From contig OY970370.1 in NCBI GenBank assembly GCA_963718745.1, forward strand, positions 806,001-870,000: a DNA stretch of 64,000 nucleotides, in the 5' to 3' direction. The notes under the pieces were generated by a model. The model was not told the DNA's origin. It searched no databases and was given only the letters and a program-made list of their open reading frames with translations. Positions within the stretch are counted from its first letter, which is position 1. Each line of letters begins with the position of its first letter. This DNA is from Fermentibacter sp963718745 [NCBI: Candidatus Fermentibacterota bacterium]. Its GTDB lineage: Bacteria > Fermentibacterota > Fermentibacteria > Fermentibacterales. This document shows positions 37,632 to 45,893 of this stretch, piece by piece. The position numbers were made by a program, and so were the translations under genes.

Positions 37632-38636
37632 TCAGGCGCCCCCCGTTACGAAGTCGGAGAGGGCTCCGAAGTCGAAGCGATCCGGAGAAAAGGAGACCGT
37701 TCCGCAGGGGACTCCGCGGCAGAGATCCAGGAGCGTTTCGAATGCGCGGTCCCGCTCGGGAGGGGGAAGGTCTTCGAAGTATGTGGCGTTGTCCTGCCAG
37801 AGGAAGGCGAAGACCTCCCTGCGGTCCGTCCGTCTGATCGAGAACGATGCAGCTTTTTCCAGCAGGAAGACTCCGGCGACCCGTCCGCCTCCCTGATTGG
37901 AGGACATCGTGTTCCAGGGCGCGGGGAAAGCCCGGAAGGCATCCCCGGTTCCGACGAGCAGGCTCCTGTCGTCCCCGAGGACCGATCCCGGGGGGGCGAG
38001 CATGGATGCGGTGGTCTTGCCGCCCGAGTCGCCGGCCGAGAGCAGGATGGTCCCGCAGCCGAGAGAGACGGCCGAACAGTGGATCATCATGGATCCCAGC
38101 GAGGGCAGGAACAGAGAGAAGAGTTTTCTCAGGGAGTAGTACGCGGCCCTGGTGCCGAGGAGATCCTCGAGACCCTCGGCTATGAAGATGTCGGCGGCAA
38201 GGTTCTCGAAGTCTCTTATCTCCACGGTGAGGGAATGCGAGAGGATCGAGATCCTCGAGGGGTCCGAAGCCCCGTCGACGACCTCCTCGATCCTGCGTGC
38301 GACCCTGGGGGACAAGGCCAGCGGGCTGCCCTGGACGAGATCCCTCACCTTGGACTCGAACCCCTGCGGGAGCAGGAGCGGGAGCAACTGGGAGCCTCCC
38401 CTGATCCTCGAGGGGCTGTGGCAGAGCCGTGAAAGCGTTCCGGTCGTTCCGCAGGCGGTTCCCGCAGACATCTCGGCGGCACCGACCAGCGAGAGGTCGA
38501 ACCTCGCTTCCACGGATCCGGCGGAATCGATTCTGAAAGCCTCGAGGCACGGATCCGAGAAGGCGGGGTGCGCGAAATCCGATGTGGTGAGGAATGAAAA
38601 GGGTCCCATCCGGTGGATGAGATGCCCGATGGTCAC
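37632..38636 (-). CDS. HPr-kinase-like P-loop protein of the peptide cassette
   Basis: A 334-residue protein. The C-terminal half resembles HPr kinase and related Ser kinases: MMIHCSAVSLGCGTILLSAGDSGGKTTAS with P-loop GDSGGKTT at 202-209, and a Walker-B-like LGDDRSLL. The N-terminal ~170 residues match nothing I recognise. Such kinases recur beside PqqD and radical SAM genes in RiPP-type cassettes (ScmC-like position). There it may phosphorylate or bind the precursor; no phosphorylation target can be read here. GTG start with GGGAGGG five bases upstream, directly after the second peptide gene. Confidence 0.72.
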   Translation of the reverse strand: MTIGHLIHRMGPFSFLTTSDFAHPAFSDPCLEAFRIDSAGSVEARFDLSLVGAAEMSAGTACGTTGTLSRLCHSPSRIRGGSQLLPLLLPQGFESKVRDLVQGSPLALSPRVARRIEEVVDGASDPSRISILSHSLTVEIRDFENLAADIFIAEGLEDLLGTRAAYYSLRKLFSLFLPSLGSMMIHCSAVSLGCGTILLSAGDSGGKTTASMLAPPGSVLGDDRSLLVGTGDAFRAFPAPWNTMSSNQGGGRVAGVFLLEKAASFSIRRTDRREVFAFLWQDNATYFEDLPPPERDRAFETLLDLCRGVPCGTVSFSPDRFDFGALSDFVTGGA

Positions 38637-38655
38637 CGGAACCCTCCCGGGGAGG

Positions 38656-38898
38656 TTAGAAACTGGTTCCGGATATGCAGTTGTTGGCGGCTCTGTGACC
38701 GTAGTCGCAACCGCCGAACTCCGGATCCAGGCCCGTGGGCGTACAGTTCGGCTCGCTCGATGACGGAGCGATGCCGGTGGTGCAGGTGACCTCGCCCACG
38801 TACTGCGTGCCGCTCAGACATGTTCCACGACGCTGACCCTCGGCGGCCCGGCCGGATACGTCCACAGCCACAGGCGGGGTGTATTGCATCTTCTTCAT
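38656..38898 (-). CDS. Putative RiPP precursor peptide 2 (five conserved Cys)
   Basis: An 80-residue small protein, Cys at 27, 39, 52, 64 and 74. It is clearly homologous to the neighbouring peptide at 39004-39261: shared leader-like text Y(S/T)PPVA(L/V)DVSGR.A.GQ, then VG.VTCT.G, P.GL.P..GGC and a common end N.CISG..F. I chose the ATG at 38898 (MKKMQYTPPVAVDVSG), which aligns with the paralogue; GGAGGA lies 10 bases upstream. No signal peptide, so it is made in the cytoplasm where the radical SAM enzymes act. The 105-base gap upstream holds a TATTAT box (38927-38932), a possible weak extra promoter. Confidence 0.72.
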   Translation of the reverse strand: MKKMQYTPPVAVDVSGRAAEGQRRGTCLSGTQYVGEVTCTTGIAPSSSEPNCTPTGLDPEFGGCDYGHRAANNCISGTSF

Positions 38899-39003
38899 AT
38901 CGATCGAGTCCTCCGGTTTCACCCCGATAATAGGCAGAGCGGCAGACAAAGGAAAGTGTGCCGCGACAAATGGCCCTCCGGTGCGCTCCGGCCGGTGGGC
39001 GGT

Positions 39004-39261
39004 CTAGAACTTGGAACCCGAGATGCAGTCGTTGAAGGCGCCCGTCCCGGCCTCGCATCCGCCGGTATCGGGCTCCAGGCCCACCGGTGCGCAAGGCCTC
39101 ACATGAACCACGTCGGGATAGGACCCGTTCGTACAGGTGACCTGGCCCACCAGGCTGTTGCCTGTGGAACAGATGCCGAACAGCTGCCCCACGGCCGATC
39201 TCCCAGAGACATCGAGGGCGACCGGAGGGGAATACCTGCGCTTCCGACCGCCATCGCTCAT
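39004..39261 (-). CDS. Putative RiPP precursor peptide 1 (five conserved Cys)
   Basis: An 85-residue small protein, Cys at 31, 43, 57, 69 and 79, spacing 11, 13, 11 and 9, close to the 11, 12, 11 and 9 of the paralogue. N-terminal MSDGGRKRRYSPPVALDVSG looks like a leader; the Cys-rich part from about residue 30 is the likely core. Its ATG overlaps the stop of the upstream radical SAM gene (ATGA) with GTGAGG just before it. Direct coupling of a Cys-rich small peptide to two radical SAM/SPASM genes is the strongest argument that it is the substrate. Homology to the second peptide shows it is a real gene, not a chance frame. Confidence 0.78.
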   Translation of the reverse strand: MSDGGRKRRYSPPVALDVSGRSAVGQLFGICSTGNSLVGQVTCTNGSYPDVVHVRPCAPVGLEPDTGGCEAGTGAFNDCISGSKF

Positions 39262-40400
39262 GCCTCACCCCTTGCTGCGGACAGGGTGCGCGTTGCCGGG
39301 AAAATGCCCTTCTCCTTCGCTTCCTCGCAGAACCAGTACGGTGAATCGAGCCGCCCGGTCCTGTGATAGTTTCCTGCGGCGCAAACCCCGTTGCATGCGT
39401 TTCTGTGGATGCAGCAGGCACATGCGCCACTCAACGAACCCGGTATCGCCCTCCTCAGTTCCACGAGCCCGGGCGAGGATGTCCAGACATCCCGGAGACT
39501 CTGTTCCGGAAGCCTGCCGTAGACGAGTTCCGGGACGGCCGTACCGATTCCGCACATGGCCATCTCTCCACCCGAGAGGATACCCAGTATCCCGATGATC
39601 CGGCAAGAGCCGGACCCTCCCTCGAGCAGATCCGCGATGGGTCGGAACGCCGGGGGGATGTCGAACAGGATCCTCGGTCCGCCGCCGGATCCCATCGCTG
39701 CGGTGCGGTGCTCCCTGTAGAGGGACAGTATCCTCTCGAGCGGGAGCCTGCCCGGCATGCTCCCTCCCCTGCCTATGACCTGGACGTGGTTGAACTTGAC
39801 GGACCCGCACCCGAGCCTCCCCGCGAGGGATATCAGATCGTCGATCTCGGAGACGTTCCCCTCGTGCAGAGTGCAGATGATCTGAGGTCTGAACCCCTCG
39901 GCCGCGAGGGCACGCACTCCTTCCAGGGCCAATTCGAACGAGCCTTTCACGCCCCTCATCGCGTCGTGGGTCGAGGCCGACGCCCCGTCCACGCTCACCG
40001 AGACGGTTCCGAAGGCGTCCGCTTCCCGGAGGAATCTCGCGAGCCCGGCATCGAGCAGCGTACCGTTCGTCTCCATCATGATCTTCAGCTTCCGGGACGC
40101 GAGGAGGGAGACGATTTCCCGGAAGCGCGGGTGCAGGAGCGGCTCTCCTCCGGTGAGCTTGATGGATGTGAGTCCCAGGGGTACGGCCTCCTCGACCGCT
40201 TTTTCGATCAGCGCAAGGTCGAGGTAGGACGAGAGCGAGGCTCCGGGATCGAATTCGGGCGAGATCCAGCAATGCCTGCATCTCAGGTTGCATCCGCCTG
40301 CGATGTAGAGATAGAGAGTCCGAAGCGGCGGCACTCCGGGAAGACCCGGCAGGCCCCCTGCGGACGCGGAAGGCGTCGGAGGGGTTCGCCTAGAGTCCAA
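39258..40400 (-). CDS. Radical SAM/SPASM peptide-modifying enzyme (ScmF-like)
   Basis: A 380-residue radical SAM protein. The [4Fe-4S]-SAM motif is CNLRCRHC (Cys37, 41, 44). SAM-binding features follow (LTGGEPLLHPRF), and a C-terminal SPASM region has many Cys (SCRIIG, MAMCGIG, CACCIHRNACNGVCAAGNY, WFCEEA) for auxiliary clusters. It resembles PqqE-like enzymes that make thioether or C-C crosslinks on peptides. The start is the TTG at 40400, overlapping the previous gene by 11 bases; a GTG at codon 23 is an alternative. It is the gene directly before peptide 1. Which residues it modifies is unknown. Confidence 0.88.
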   Translation of the reverse strand: MDSRRTPPTPSASAGGLPGLPGVPPLRTLYLYIAGGCNLRCRHCWISPEFDPGASLSSYLDLALIEKAVEEAVPLGLTSIKLTGGEPLLHPRFREIVSLLASRKLKIMMETNGTLLDAGLARFLREADAFGTVSVSVDGASASTHDAMRGVKGSFELALEGVRALAAEGFRPQIICTLHEGNVSEIDDLISLAGRLGCGSVKFNHVQVIGRGGSMPGRLPLERILSLYREHRTAAMGSGGGPRILFDIPPAFRPIADLLEGGSGSCRIIGILGILSGGEMAMCGIGTAVPELVYGRLPEQSLRDVWTSSPGLVELRRAIPGSLSGACACCIHRNACNGVCAAGNYHRTGRLDSPYWFCEEAKEKGIFPATRTLSAARGEA

Positions 40401-41502
40401 TCCTCACCCCGGTCTCCGAGACGAATCTCGCATAGCAGTCCTCCGGATTCGGCCTGTCGAAGTCCCCGGTCTCCTGGAGGGCGATGCCGGGACAGCTCCC
40501 GTTGCAGAACGCAGCCCATTCGCATCCGGCGCAGCCCGGGATGCTGCTCATGGCGATCGAGCCTCTTCTCCTGAGCGCTTCCAGGAGCGGGTGGCTCCTC
40601 CAGATGTCGCCGATCGAATCCACCAGGGCGTTGCCAAGCGACAGTGAATGGAGGACATGGCACGGCACTATGGATCCGTCGTGGAGTATGCCGAGCTTGT
40701 CGAAAACACACCCGCATCCGGAGAGGCAGCCCATCTCCCACCCCGCAGGCTTCTCGCCCGTCGCCCTGGCCCTCTCCATCTGCCCGTAGGCGCTGAGTTT
40801 CGCAAGCGGTCCCGCCTGGGCCCTGATCCTGCCCGGATACCTCGCCGCCAGCAGCTCGAACACCCGCATCGCCTCGAGGCGCTGTGGGTTCGAGAGCACC
40901 GTCTCGCTCGCCTCGCAGCCGGTACCGGCGCCCATCCGGAAGGATTCGTTCGTGCTGAACCAGGGAAGGCCCAGGTCCTCCAGCAGGAAGACCGCGGTCT
41001 GCTCTATCGCGCCGAGGTTCGCGGGCGATACTGTCATGCGGACGTTCACGGGCATGCCTTCCTCCCTGAGGAGGCGGACTGCGCGGATCGCGCGATCGAA
41101 GCTGTCCGGGCGCATCGCGTCGTGAACGGATGCCTCGTGGCCGTCGAGGGAGACCTGGATCGAGTCGAGTCTCAGCCTTCTCCTGCCGGCGCGGAAGGCC
41201 TCGATGGTGCCGGAGTCGACGAGGGTGCCGTTCGTGAGGATGCTGTAGCGCATGCCCGCATCGATCACCCCGTCGACGATCTCGAAGATGTCGGGCCTCG
41301 TGAAGACCTCCCCTCCGGTGAGGCAGGCCCGTATGACGGACAGCTCCTTCAACCTATGGATTATCTCCATCCAGTCCGCCGTGGAGAGGTCGCTCCTCCA
41401 GTTCATCTCGTCCGCGTAGAAGCAATAGGCGCACTTGAGGTTGCAGATGCCTGTCACGGCCAGGTCGACCGAGGCCGGCGTCGCGAGGGGTTTGCGGATC
41501 AT
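40390..41502 (-). CDS. Radical SAM/SPASM peptide-modifying enzyme (ScmE-like)
   Basis: A 370-residue radical SAM enzyme with CNLKCAYC (Cys20, 24, 27) and ACLTGGEVFTRPDI. A SPASM domain follows with Cys in GCLSGCGCVFDKLG, SIVPCHV, IPGCAGCEWAAFCNGSCPG and EDCYARF. Same fold family as the following gene, but they are diverged from each other, so two different modifications or steps are likely. The ATG at 41502 lies one base after the TAG of the flippase-PqqD gene. Its stop lies inside the start of the next radical SAM gene, so the two enzymes are made from one message. Confidence 0.88.
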   Translation of the reverse strand: MIRKPLATPASVDLAVTGICNLKCAYCFYADEMNWRSDLSTADWMEIIHRLKELSVIRACLTGGEVFTRPDIFEIVDGVIDAGMRYSILTNGTLVDSGTIEAFRAGRRRLRLDSIQVSLDGHEASVHDAMRPDSFDRAIRAVRLLREEGMPVNVRMTVSPANLGAIEQTAVFLLEDLGLPWFSTNESFRMGAGTGCEASETVLSNPQRLEAMRVFELLAARYPGRIRAQAGPLAKLSAYGQMERARATGEKPAGWEMGCLSGCGCVFDKLGILHDGSIVPCHVLHSLSLGNALVDSIGDIWRSHPLLEALRRRGSIAMSSIPGCAGCEWAAFCNGSCPGIALQETGDFDRPNPEDCYARFVSETGVRIGL

Positions 41503-41503
41503 C

Positions 41504-42817
41504 CTATCGGGTCCGGCCTTCGCCCGCGTCCAGCATGCCCATGAATCCGGCTTCCAGCAGACCGGAGACGAAGTTCTCGACATCGGAGCGGACACGCTCC
41601 TCCGGGACATCTTCGAAAGCATCCGAAACCGCGGCCAGGAGCTCGTCCATCGGGGCTCCGCCGCATCTCCTCCATATGTAGAGCCCCGTAGCGTTCAGAA
41701 CCCTGACCTCGCTCGTGTCGGGATTGAAGAGGAGGGCTCCGTCCTCGTCCTCCTCGCGGAGGACAATGTCAGGATTCCTCGCATAGAGCGCCTTCCCGCC
41801 GGCGCCTTCACGGCACACGCCCTTCTCCACCGTGTCACCTCCGCTGTGCAATCGGAATGAACAATCGCAGCCGTCGGCGGTTCCCTCCCCGGAGGCTGTT
41901 GCCGGTCTGCGCCTCTGGGACGACAGGGCGACGAGGCCTATCACCACGGCGAACCAGAGGGTCGCGAAGCGCATCAGGATCGTAGCCGCAGCTGCCCCCG
42001 ACCTGCCCATCGACGGCGAGAGCAGGCCTCCAATGGTCAGCTCGGTGAGCCCGAGCCCTCCGGGTATCATCGAGACCGCTCCCGCGATCGTACCGGCGGA
42101 GTGGGCGAGGAGCGACAGCCCGGCCGGAAGCCGGTAGCCGATCGATGCTGCCGCGGCAGCCAGGACCATCGCTTCGGCCCCCCATGAGACTATGCTCAGA
42201 GGCACGCAGACCAGCAGGCTCCGCGCATCCAGGAGCCGCGCGCTCGTTTCGCGGAAGGTGCACATGGCGTCGCGGCGGGTCGAAAAGAACCTGAGCCTGC
42301 AGAGGGCGCCGGAGATGACCGAGAATGCTCTCCGCGACGAGAGTACGATGACCCCCAGAATACAGAACGCAGCACCCGAGGCGACCACGGGGAGGACTCC
42401 GGACCCACCGGCGGCCGCGGCACCGCACAGCGCGAGGACGATCATCCCCATGAGATCGGTGATCCTCTCGGCTACCACGACCGGCGAGGTGAGCGAGACG
42501 GGGATGCCCTCCCTGTCTCGCAGCAGGCATGACTTGAGGACCTCTCCGAACTTGCCCGGAGAGACCGTCATGGAGAAGCCCGCCAGGAAGACCTGGAGGC
42601 TGCGGCCCCGGGAGAGTCCCACCCCGGTCCTGCCCAGCAGGTACTGCCACTTGAGGAACCTGAGGAAGTAGTTGACGAGAGGCAGGCCGAGGAGGGCGGG
42701 AAGCCACCGCGCGTCGAATGCGGCCATGGCGCCTGCGAACTCCCGCGCGTCCGAGAGCAGTACGAAGGTGGAATAGATCAGGATTGCCGCGAAGACGGTC
42801 AGGACGGCCCGCCTCAA
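41504..42817 (-). CDS. Flippase-like (UPF0104/LPG synthase TM) membrane protein fused to a PqqD domain
   Basis: A 437-residue protein. Residues about 1-305 are a polytopic membrane domain of the UPF0104/AglD-like family: FSMTVSPGKFGEVLKSCLLR and SMIPGGLGLTELTIGGLL match its conserved blocks. Residues about 330-437 are a PqqD-like domain (YARNPDIVLREEDEDGALLFN, then TGLYIWRRCGG and FVSGLLEAGF), a RiPP recognition element that binds leader peptides. The frame is open throughout with a Ser/Thr/Arg-rich linker. An RBS and GTG inside the frame (41828-41842) could also produce PqqD alone. The start is TTG at 42817, overlapping the TPR stop (TTGA). Its role would be to bring precursor to the membrane. 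Confidence 0.8.
   Translation of the reverse strand: MRRAVLTVFAAILIYSTFVLLSDAREFAGAMAAFDARWLPALLGLPLVNYFLRFLKWQYLLGRTGVGLSRGRSLQVFLAGFSMTVSPGKFGEVLKSCLLRDREGIPVSLTSPVVVAERITDLMGMIVLALCGAAAAGGSGVLPVVASGAAFCILGVIVLSSRRAFSVISGALCRLRFFSTRRDAMCTFRETSARLLDARSLLVCVPLSIVSWGAEAMVLAAAAASIGYRLPAGLSLLAHSAGTIAGAVSMIPGGLGLTELTIGGLLSPSMGRSGAAAATILMRFATLWFAVVIGLVALSSQRRRPATASGEGTADGCDCSFRLHSGGDTVEKGVCREGAGGKALYARNPDIVLREEDEDGALLFNPDTSEVRVLNATGLYIWRRCGGAPMDELLAAVSDAFEDVPEERVRSDVENFVSGLLEAGFMGMLDAGEGRTR
41828..41842 (-). promoter_or_regulatory. Internal RBS and GTG for a free PqqD protein
   Basis: On the minus strand GGAGGTGA (41835-41842) lies four bases before an in-frame GTG (41828-41830), at codon 330 of the fusion gene. 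Translation from here would give a 108-residue stand-alone PqqD, the usual PqqD size. The site is the best RBS in this part of the operon. Confidence 0.55.
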
Positions 42818-43659
42818 GGAGAAGACGCCTCCCGGCGGTCGGGAGAGCCCTGGGGCTTCCCGGATCTGTCCCGCTCGTCGAGCTTTGCGGACATCCCCTC
42901 GATCTCCGACTGGAGCTTCTCCCACCCGGGCCGGTCCTGGATGAGGCCGAGTGCCTTCCGAGAGAGCTCCCGCGCCTCGCCCCCCTCCCCCAGCAGGGTG
43001 CTTGCGCGCGCCGCCAGAGCGAGGGCCTGAGCCCTGGCACCCCTCGTGGAATCGCCCGAGGGCATCAGCTCGTAACCGGTCATCGCATGGACGAGGGCGT
43101 CACGGGGCCTGTTCCTGGCCAGATCGAGCAGCGCGATATTGACGTGGACGCCGCTCCTGGAGGCTCCTTCGCGCGTTTCCAGGGCTTTCTGCAGGAGCCT
43201 GTCGGCCTCGTCCAGATCCTTCCTCCTCTCGATGAGCAGACCCGCGAGATTCACTCCCAGGCTCCTCATGAGATCGGGCTCCTTCTCGAGAGCCTTCCGG
43301 TAGTAGAGCTCGGCCGATTCCGATTCCCCTCTGCCTGAAGCGATGAGTCCCAGCTGGCCCAGCGCGGTCCCGCTGTCGTCACCCTTCTGGATCGCCTCTG
43401 CAACTACGGTCTCGGCATCGTCGAGCTTGCCTGCCCTTATGTAGAAGTACACCAGCGCGTTCGTGAGCGGGTCCTTCACCGACTTGCGGTTCCTGTTGCG
43501 CTCGAGCAGCCTTGTCATGGCGTCGATCCTGTTGGAGGCAGCCAGCATGGATGCGCGCCTGAGCTGGAGTTTCTTCCATGCCGGGCTCCTCATGAAGTGG
43601 ATGCCCAACCCCGTGAGGAGCGCCAGGGCGACGAGTCCCGCGATGACCATGCCGTTCAT
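42814..43659 (-). CDS. Membrane-anchored TPR protein
   Basis: A 281-residue protein: one N-terminal membrane helix (MVIAGLVALALLTGLGIHFM), then TPR-like repeats (LTNALVYFYIRAGKLDDAETVVAEA, AELYYRKALEKEPDLMRSLGVNLAGLL, and others). The arrangement recalls LapB/YciM-like bitopic TPR proteins, but no rubredoxin-type Cys motif is present. The ATG at 43659 overlaps the PBP1A stop (ATGA) and its own stop overlaps the flippase-PqqD start. A peptidoglycan or secretion scaffold role is inference. Confidence 0.75.
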   Translation of the reverse strand: MNGMVIAGLVALALLTGLGIHFMRSPAWKKLQLRRASMLAASNRIDAMTRLLERNRNRKSVKDPLTNALVYFYIRAGKLDDAETVVAEAIQKGDDSGTALGQLGLIASGRGESESAELYYRKALEKEPDLMRSLGVNLAGLLIERRKDLDEADRLLQKALETREGASRSGVHVNIALLDLARNRPRDALVHAMTGYELMPSGDSTRGARAQALALAARASTLLGEGGEARELSRKALGLIQDRPGWEKLQSEIEGMSAKLDERDRSGKPQGSPDRREASSP

Positions 43660-45893
43660 CGGATCGAACCCCTCGTGCCGCCGGTGAACCTGTCGAACTC
43701 GGTGAAATCGGGGATCGTGGTGTCCGACGCGAAGGGCGAGAACGTAGTGTGGATCGGGCAGGAGGATGTCGGGGAGGTCCCCGCCCAGAAGAGTTCGTCG
43801 ACTGATTTGTCCCCGCACTCCGCATTCGCCAGGAAGCCTGACTGGCGGCAGATGACCGCATGTTCGACCGCTCCGGAGGGCGCCGAGGGGAACGAGGGCG
43901 CGGAGTCCGGATCGGCGTTCATGAACGCGCGGCGCATGAACCGGCTCCAGATCGGTACTGCGATGTCGCCGCCGGCCTCGCCCCTCCCGCTCTGGAGCCT
44001 CATCCTGACTATGTGGTTGTCGTATCCGACCCATACCGACGCGACGAGGTCCGGGGTGAAGCCTATGAACCAGGCGTCGGCGTAGTCGCTCGTGGTCCCG
44101 GTCTTTCCTCCGGCGTCCCTTCCAGCGTAGGGTCCGGCGCCCCAGTACCAGCGCGAGCCGGAGGCCGTTCCCGCCCTGACGACGCTCTGGAGCAGGTTGT
44201 TCATGAGCCAGGCTCCGGTCTCGCTCAGGACCCTGGAGCCCGGGGAGGCCTGTTCGTTCGACTCCAGGACGTTCCCGTACCTGTCGACGACCCGGAGGAT
44301 GGCCGTAGCGTCCCTGGCGATACCACCCGTAGCGAACGGGATGTAGGCCTGAGCCATCTCGAGGGGGCTGACCATGCAGCTCCCGAGAGGCAGTGAGTTG
44401 ACTATGGGCAGGTCGCTCTCGATCCCCATGGAGGCAGCTCTTGCGGCCACCGATTCTATACCGACGGCCATACCCACCCTCACGGCGGAGACATTGTAGG
44501 AACGGGCGATCGCCTCCCTGACCGTGACCATCCCGTGGAAGCGGCCGTCGTAGTTCCTGGGTCTCCAGTGCCCGGGCGAGAGATCCACCACCACGGGCTG
44601 GTCCAGGACGACACTGCCCGGAGACCATCCCTGCTCGATCGCCTCGGCATAGACGAAGGGCTTGAAGGAGCTGCCGGGCTGGCGCCTGGCCTGTACGGCA
44701 CGGTTGAACTCGCTGTCCTGGAAGTCGCGGCCCCCCACCATGGCCCTTATGTAACCGGTCCTCGGGTCAACCGCTACGATCGCGCACTGGATGTAGTCCG
44801 GCGCCCCCGTGACCGTGTCCTCGACCGCCTGCCAGTATGACCAGGAGCTCTCGTATCTGAGCCTCTCCGAGTCCTCGGCATAGGTACCCGTCGCCGGATC
44901 CCACAGGGGTTCCCGCAGGGCCATGACGCTGTCCATGGCGAACTCCGCAGCGGCCTGCACGTCCGGATCGAGCGTGGTGTAGACCTCCAGACCCTGCTCG
45001 TAGACGGCTGACCAGCCATACCTGGAGACCAGGTACTGCCGGACGTACTCGGCGAAGTAGTCCCACTGGTCCTCGAGTTCCGGCCTCACCACATCCACCC
45101 CGAGGGGCGAGGCGCTGACCTGTTCGTACTGGTCCTGCGTGATGATGCCGTCCTCGCGCATCATCGAGAGAACCACGTTCCGCCGGTTCGTGCAGCGCTC
45201 GGGATTGGTCAGCGGGTTGAATCCGCTGGGATTCCGTGGCACTCCGACCAGGAGGGCGGCCTGCCCGAGGGTCAGCTCGGCTGCGGACGTACCGTTGAAG
45301 TACGTCCTGGCCGCGGCCTCGATGCCGTATGCCCCCTGGCCGTAGAAGATGTGGTTGAGGTACATCTCCAGGATCTCCTCCTTGGAGAACTGACGCTCTA
45401 TCTCCATCGCTATGAACATCTCCTGGAGCTTCCTCTGGATCGTCTGGTCCGGCACGAGGAAAAGCCCTCTCGCGAGCTGCTGCGTGATGGTGCTGCCACC
45501 GTGGCGCGCGCCGGTGGTCAGATCCACGTAGACGGCCCGGATGAGACCCCGGATGCTCACTCCGTTGTGGATGTAGAAGTCCTTGTCCTCGGTGGCGATG
45601 AGGCCCTGGACCACATAGGGGCTTATCTGGTCGAACTCCACCGGATAGCGGTTCTCGACGAAGGCGCTGGCCAGCTCGTTCCCTCTGGAGTCGAATATCC
45701 TCGTCGATGCGGAAGGCTCCCGCCCGCGGAGCCCGGCGACGAGTATGCTGCCCCTGGCCTGCCTGAATGCAGTGCTGCAGTCGTTGTAGACCCTCCAGAG
45801 GAATCCTCCGGAGAAGAAGGCGATCACCACCACGAGCAGGGCGGCCCACTGCAGGACTGCGAGAGTAGATGCCTTGCTATTCGACCGAGCCAA
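43656..45893 (-). CDS. Penicillin-binding protein 1A (bifunctional class A PBP)
   Basis: Inner-membrane enzyme that polymerises and cross-links peptidoglycan, 745 residues. After an N-terminal membrane helix comes the GT51 glycosyltransferase domain with ATEDKDFYIHNG (catalytic Glu), GGSTITQQLARGL, QRKLQEMFIAMEIE and EILEMYLNHIFYGQGAYGIEAAA. The transpeptidase domain carries SSFK (PGSSFKPFVYAEA), SYN (RSYNVSAVRVG) and KTGT (GGKTGTTSDYADAW). I chose the TTG at 45893 with GGAAGGA upstream; it overlaps the lipoprotein gene end by 17 bases. The symbol mrcA/ponA is not assigned because the subgroup cannot be resolved. Confidence 0.95.
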   Translation of the reverse strand: MARSNSKASTLAVLQWAALLVVVIAFFSGGFLWRVYNDCSTAFRQARGSILVAGLRGREPSASTRIFDSRGNELASAFVENRYPVEFDQISPYVVQGLIATEDKDFYIHNGVSIRGLIRAVYVDLTTGARHGGSTITQQLARGLFLVPDQTIQRKLQEMFIAMEIERQFSKEEILEMYLNHIFYGQGAYGIEAAARTYFNGTSAAELTLGQAALLVGVPRNPSGFNPLTNPERCTNRRNVVLSMMREDGIITQDQYEQVSASPLGVDVVRPELEDQWDYFAEYVRQYLVSRYGWSAVYEQGLEVYTTLDPDVQAAAEFAMDSVMALREPLWDPATGTYAEDSERLRYESSWSYWQAVEDTVTGAPDYIQCAIVAVDPRTGYIRAMVGGRDFQDSEFNRAVQARRQPGSSFKPFVYAEAIEQGWSPGSVVLDQPVVVDLSPGHWRPRNYDGRFHGMVTVREAIARSYNVSAVRVGMAVGIESVAARAASMGIESDLPIVNSLPLGSCMVSPLEMAQAYIPFATGGIARDATAILRVVDRYGNVLESNEQASPGSRVLSETGAWLMNNLLQSVVRAGTASGSRWYWGAGPYAGRDAGGKTGTTSDYADAWFIGFTPDLVASVWVGYDNHIVRMRLQSGRGEAGGDIAVPIWSRFMRRAFMNADPDSAPSFPSAPSGAVEHAVICRQSGFLANAECGDKSVDELFWAGTSPTSSCPIHTTFSPFASDTTIPDFTEFDRFTGGTRGSIR

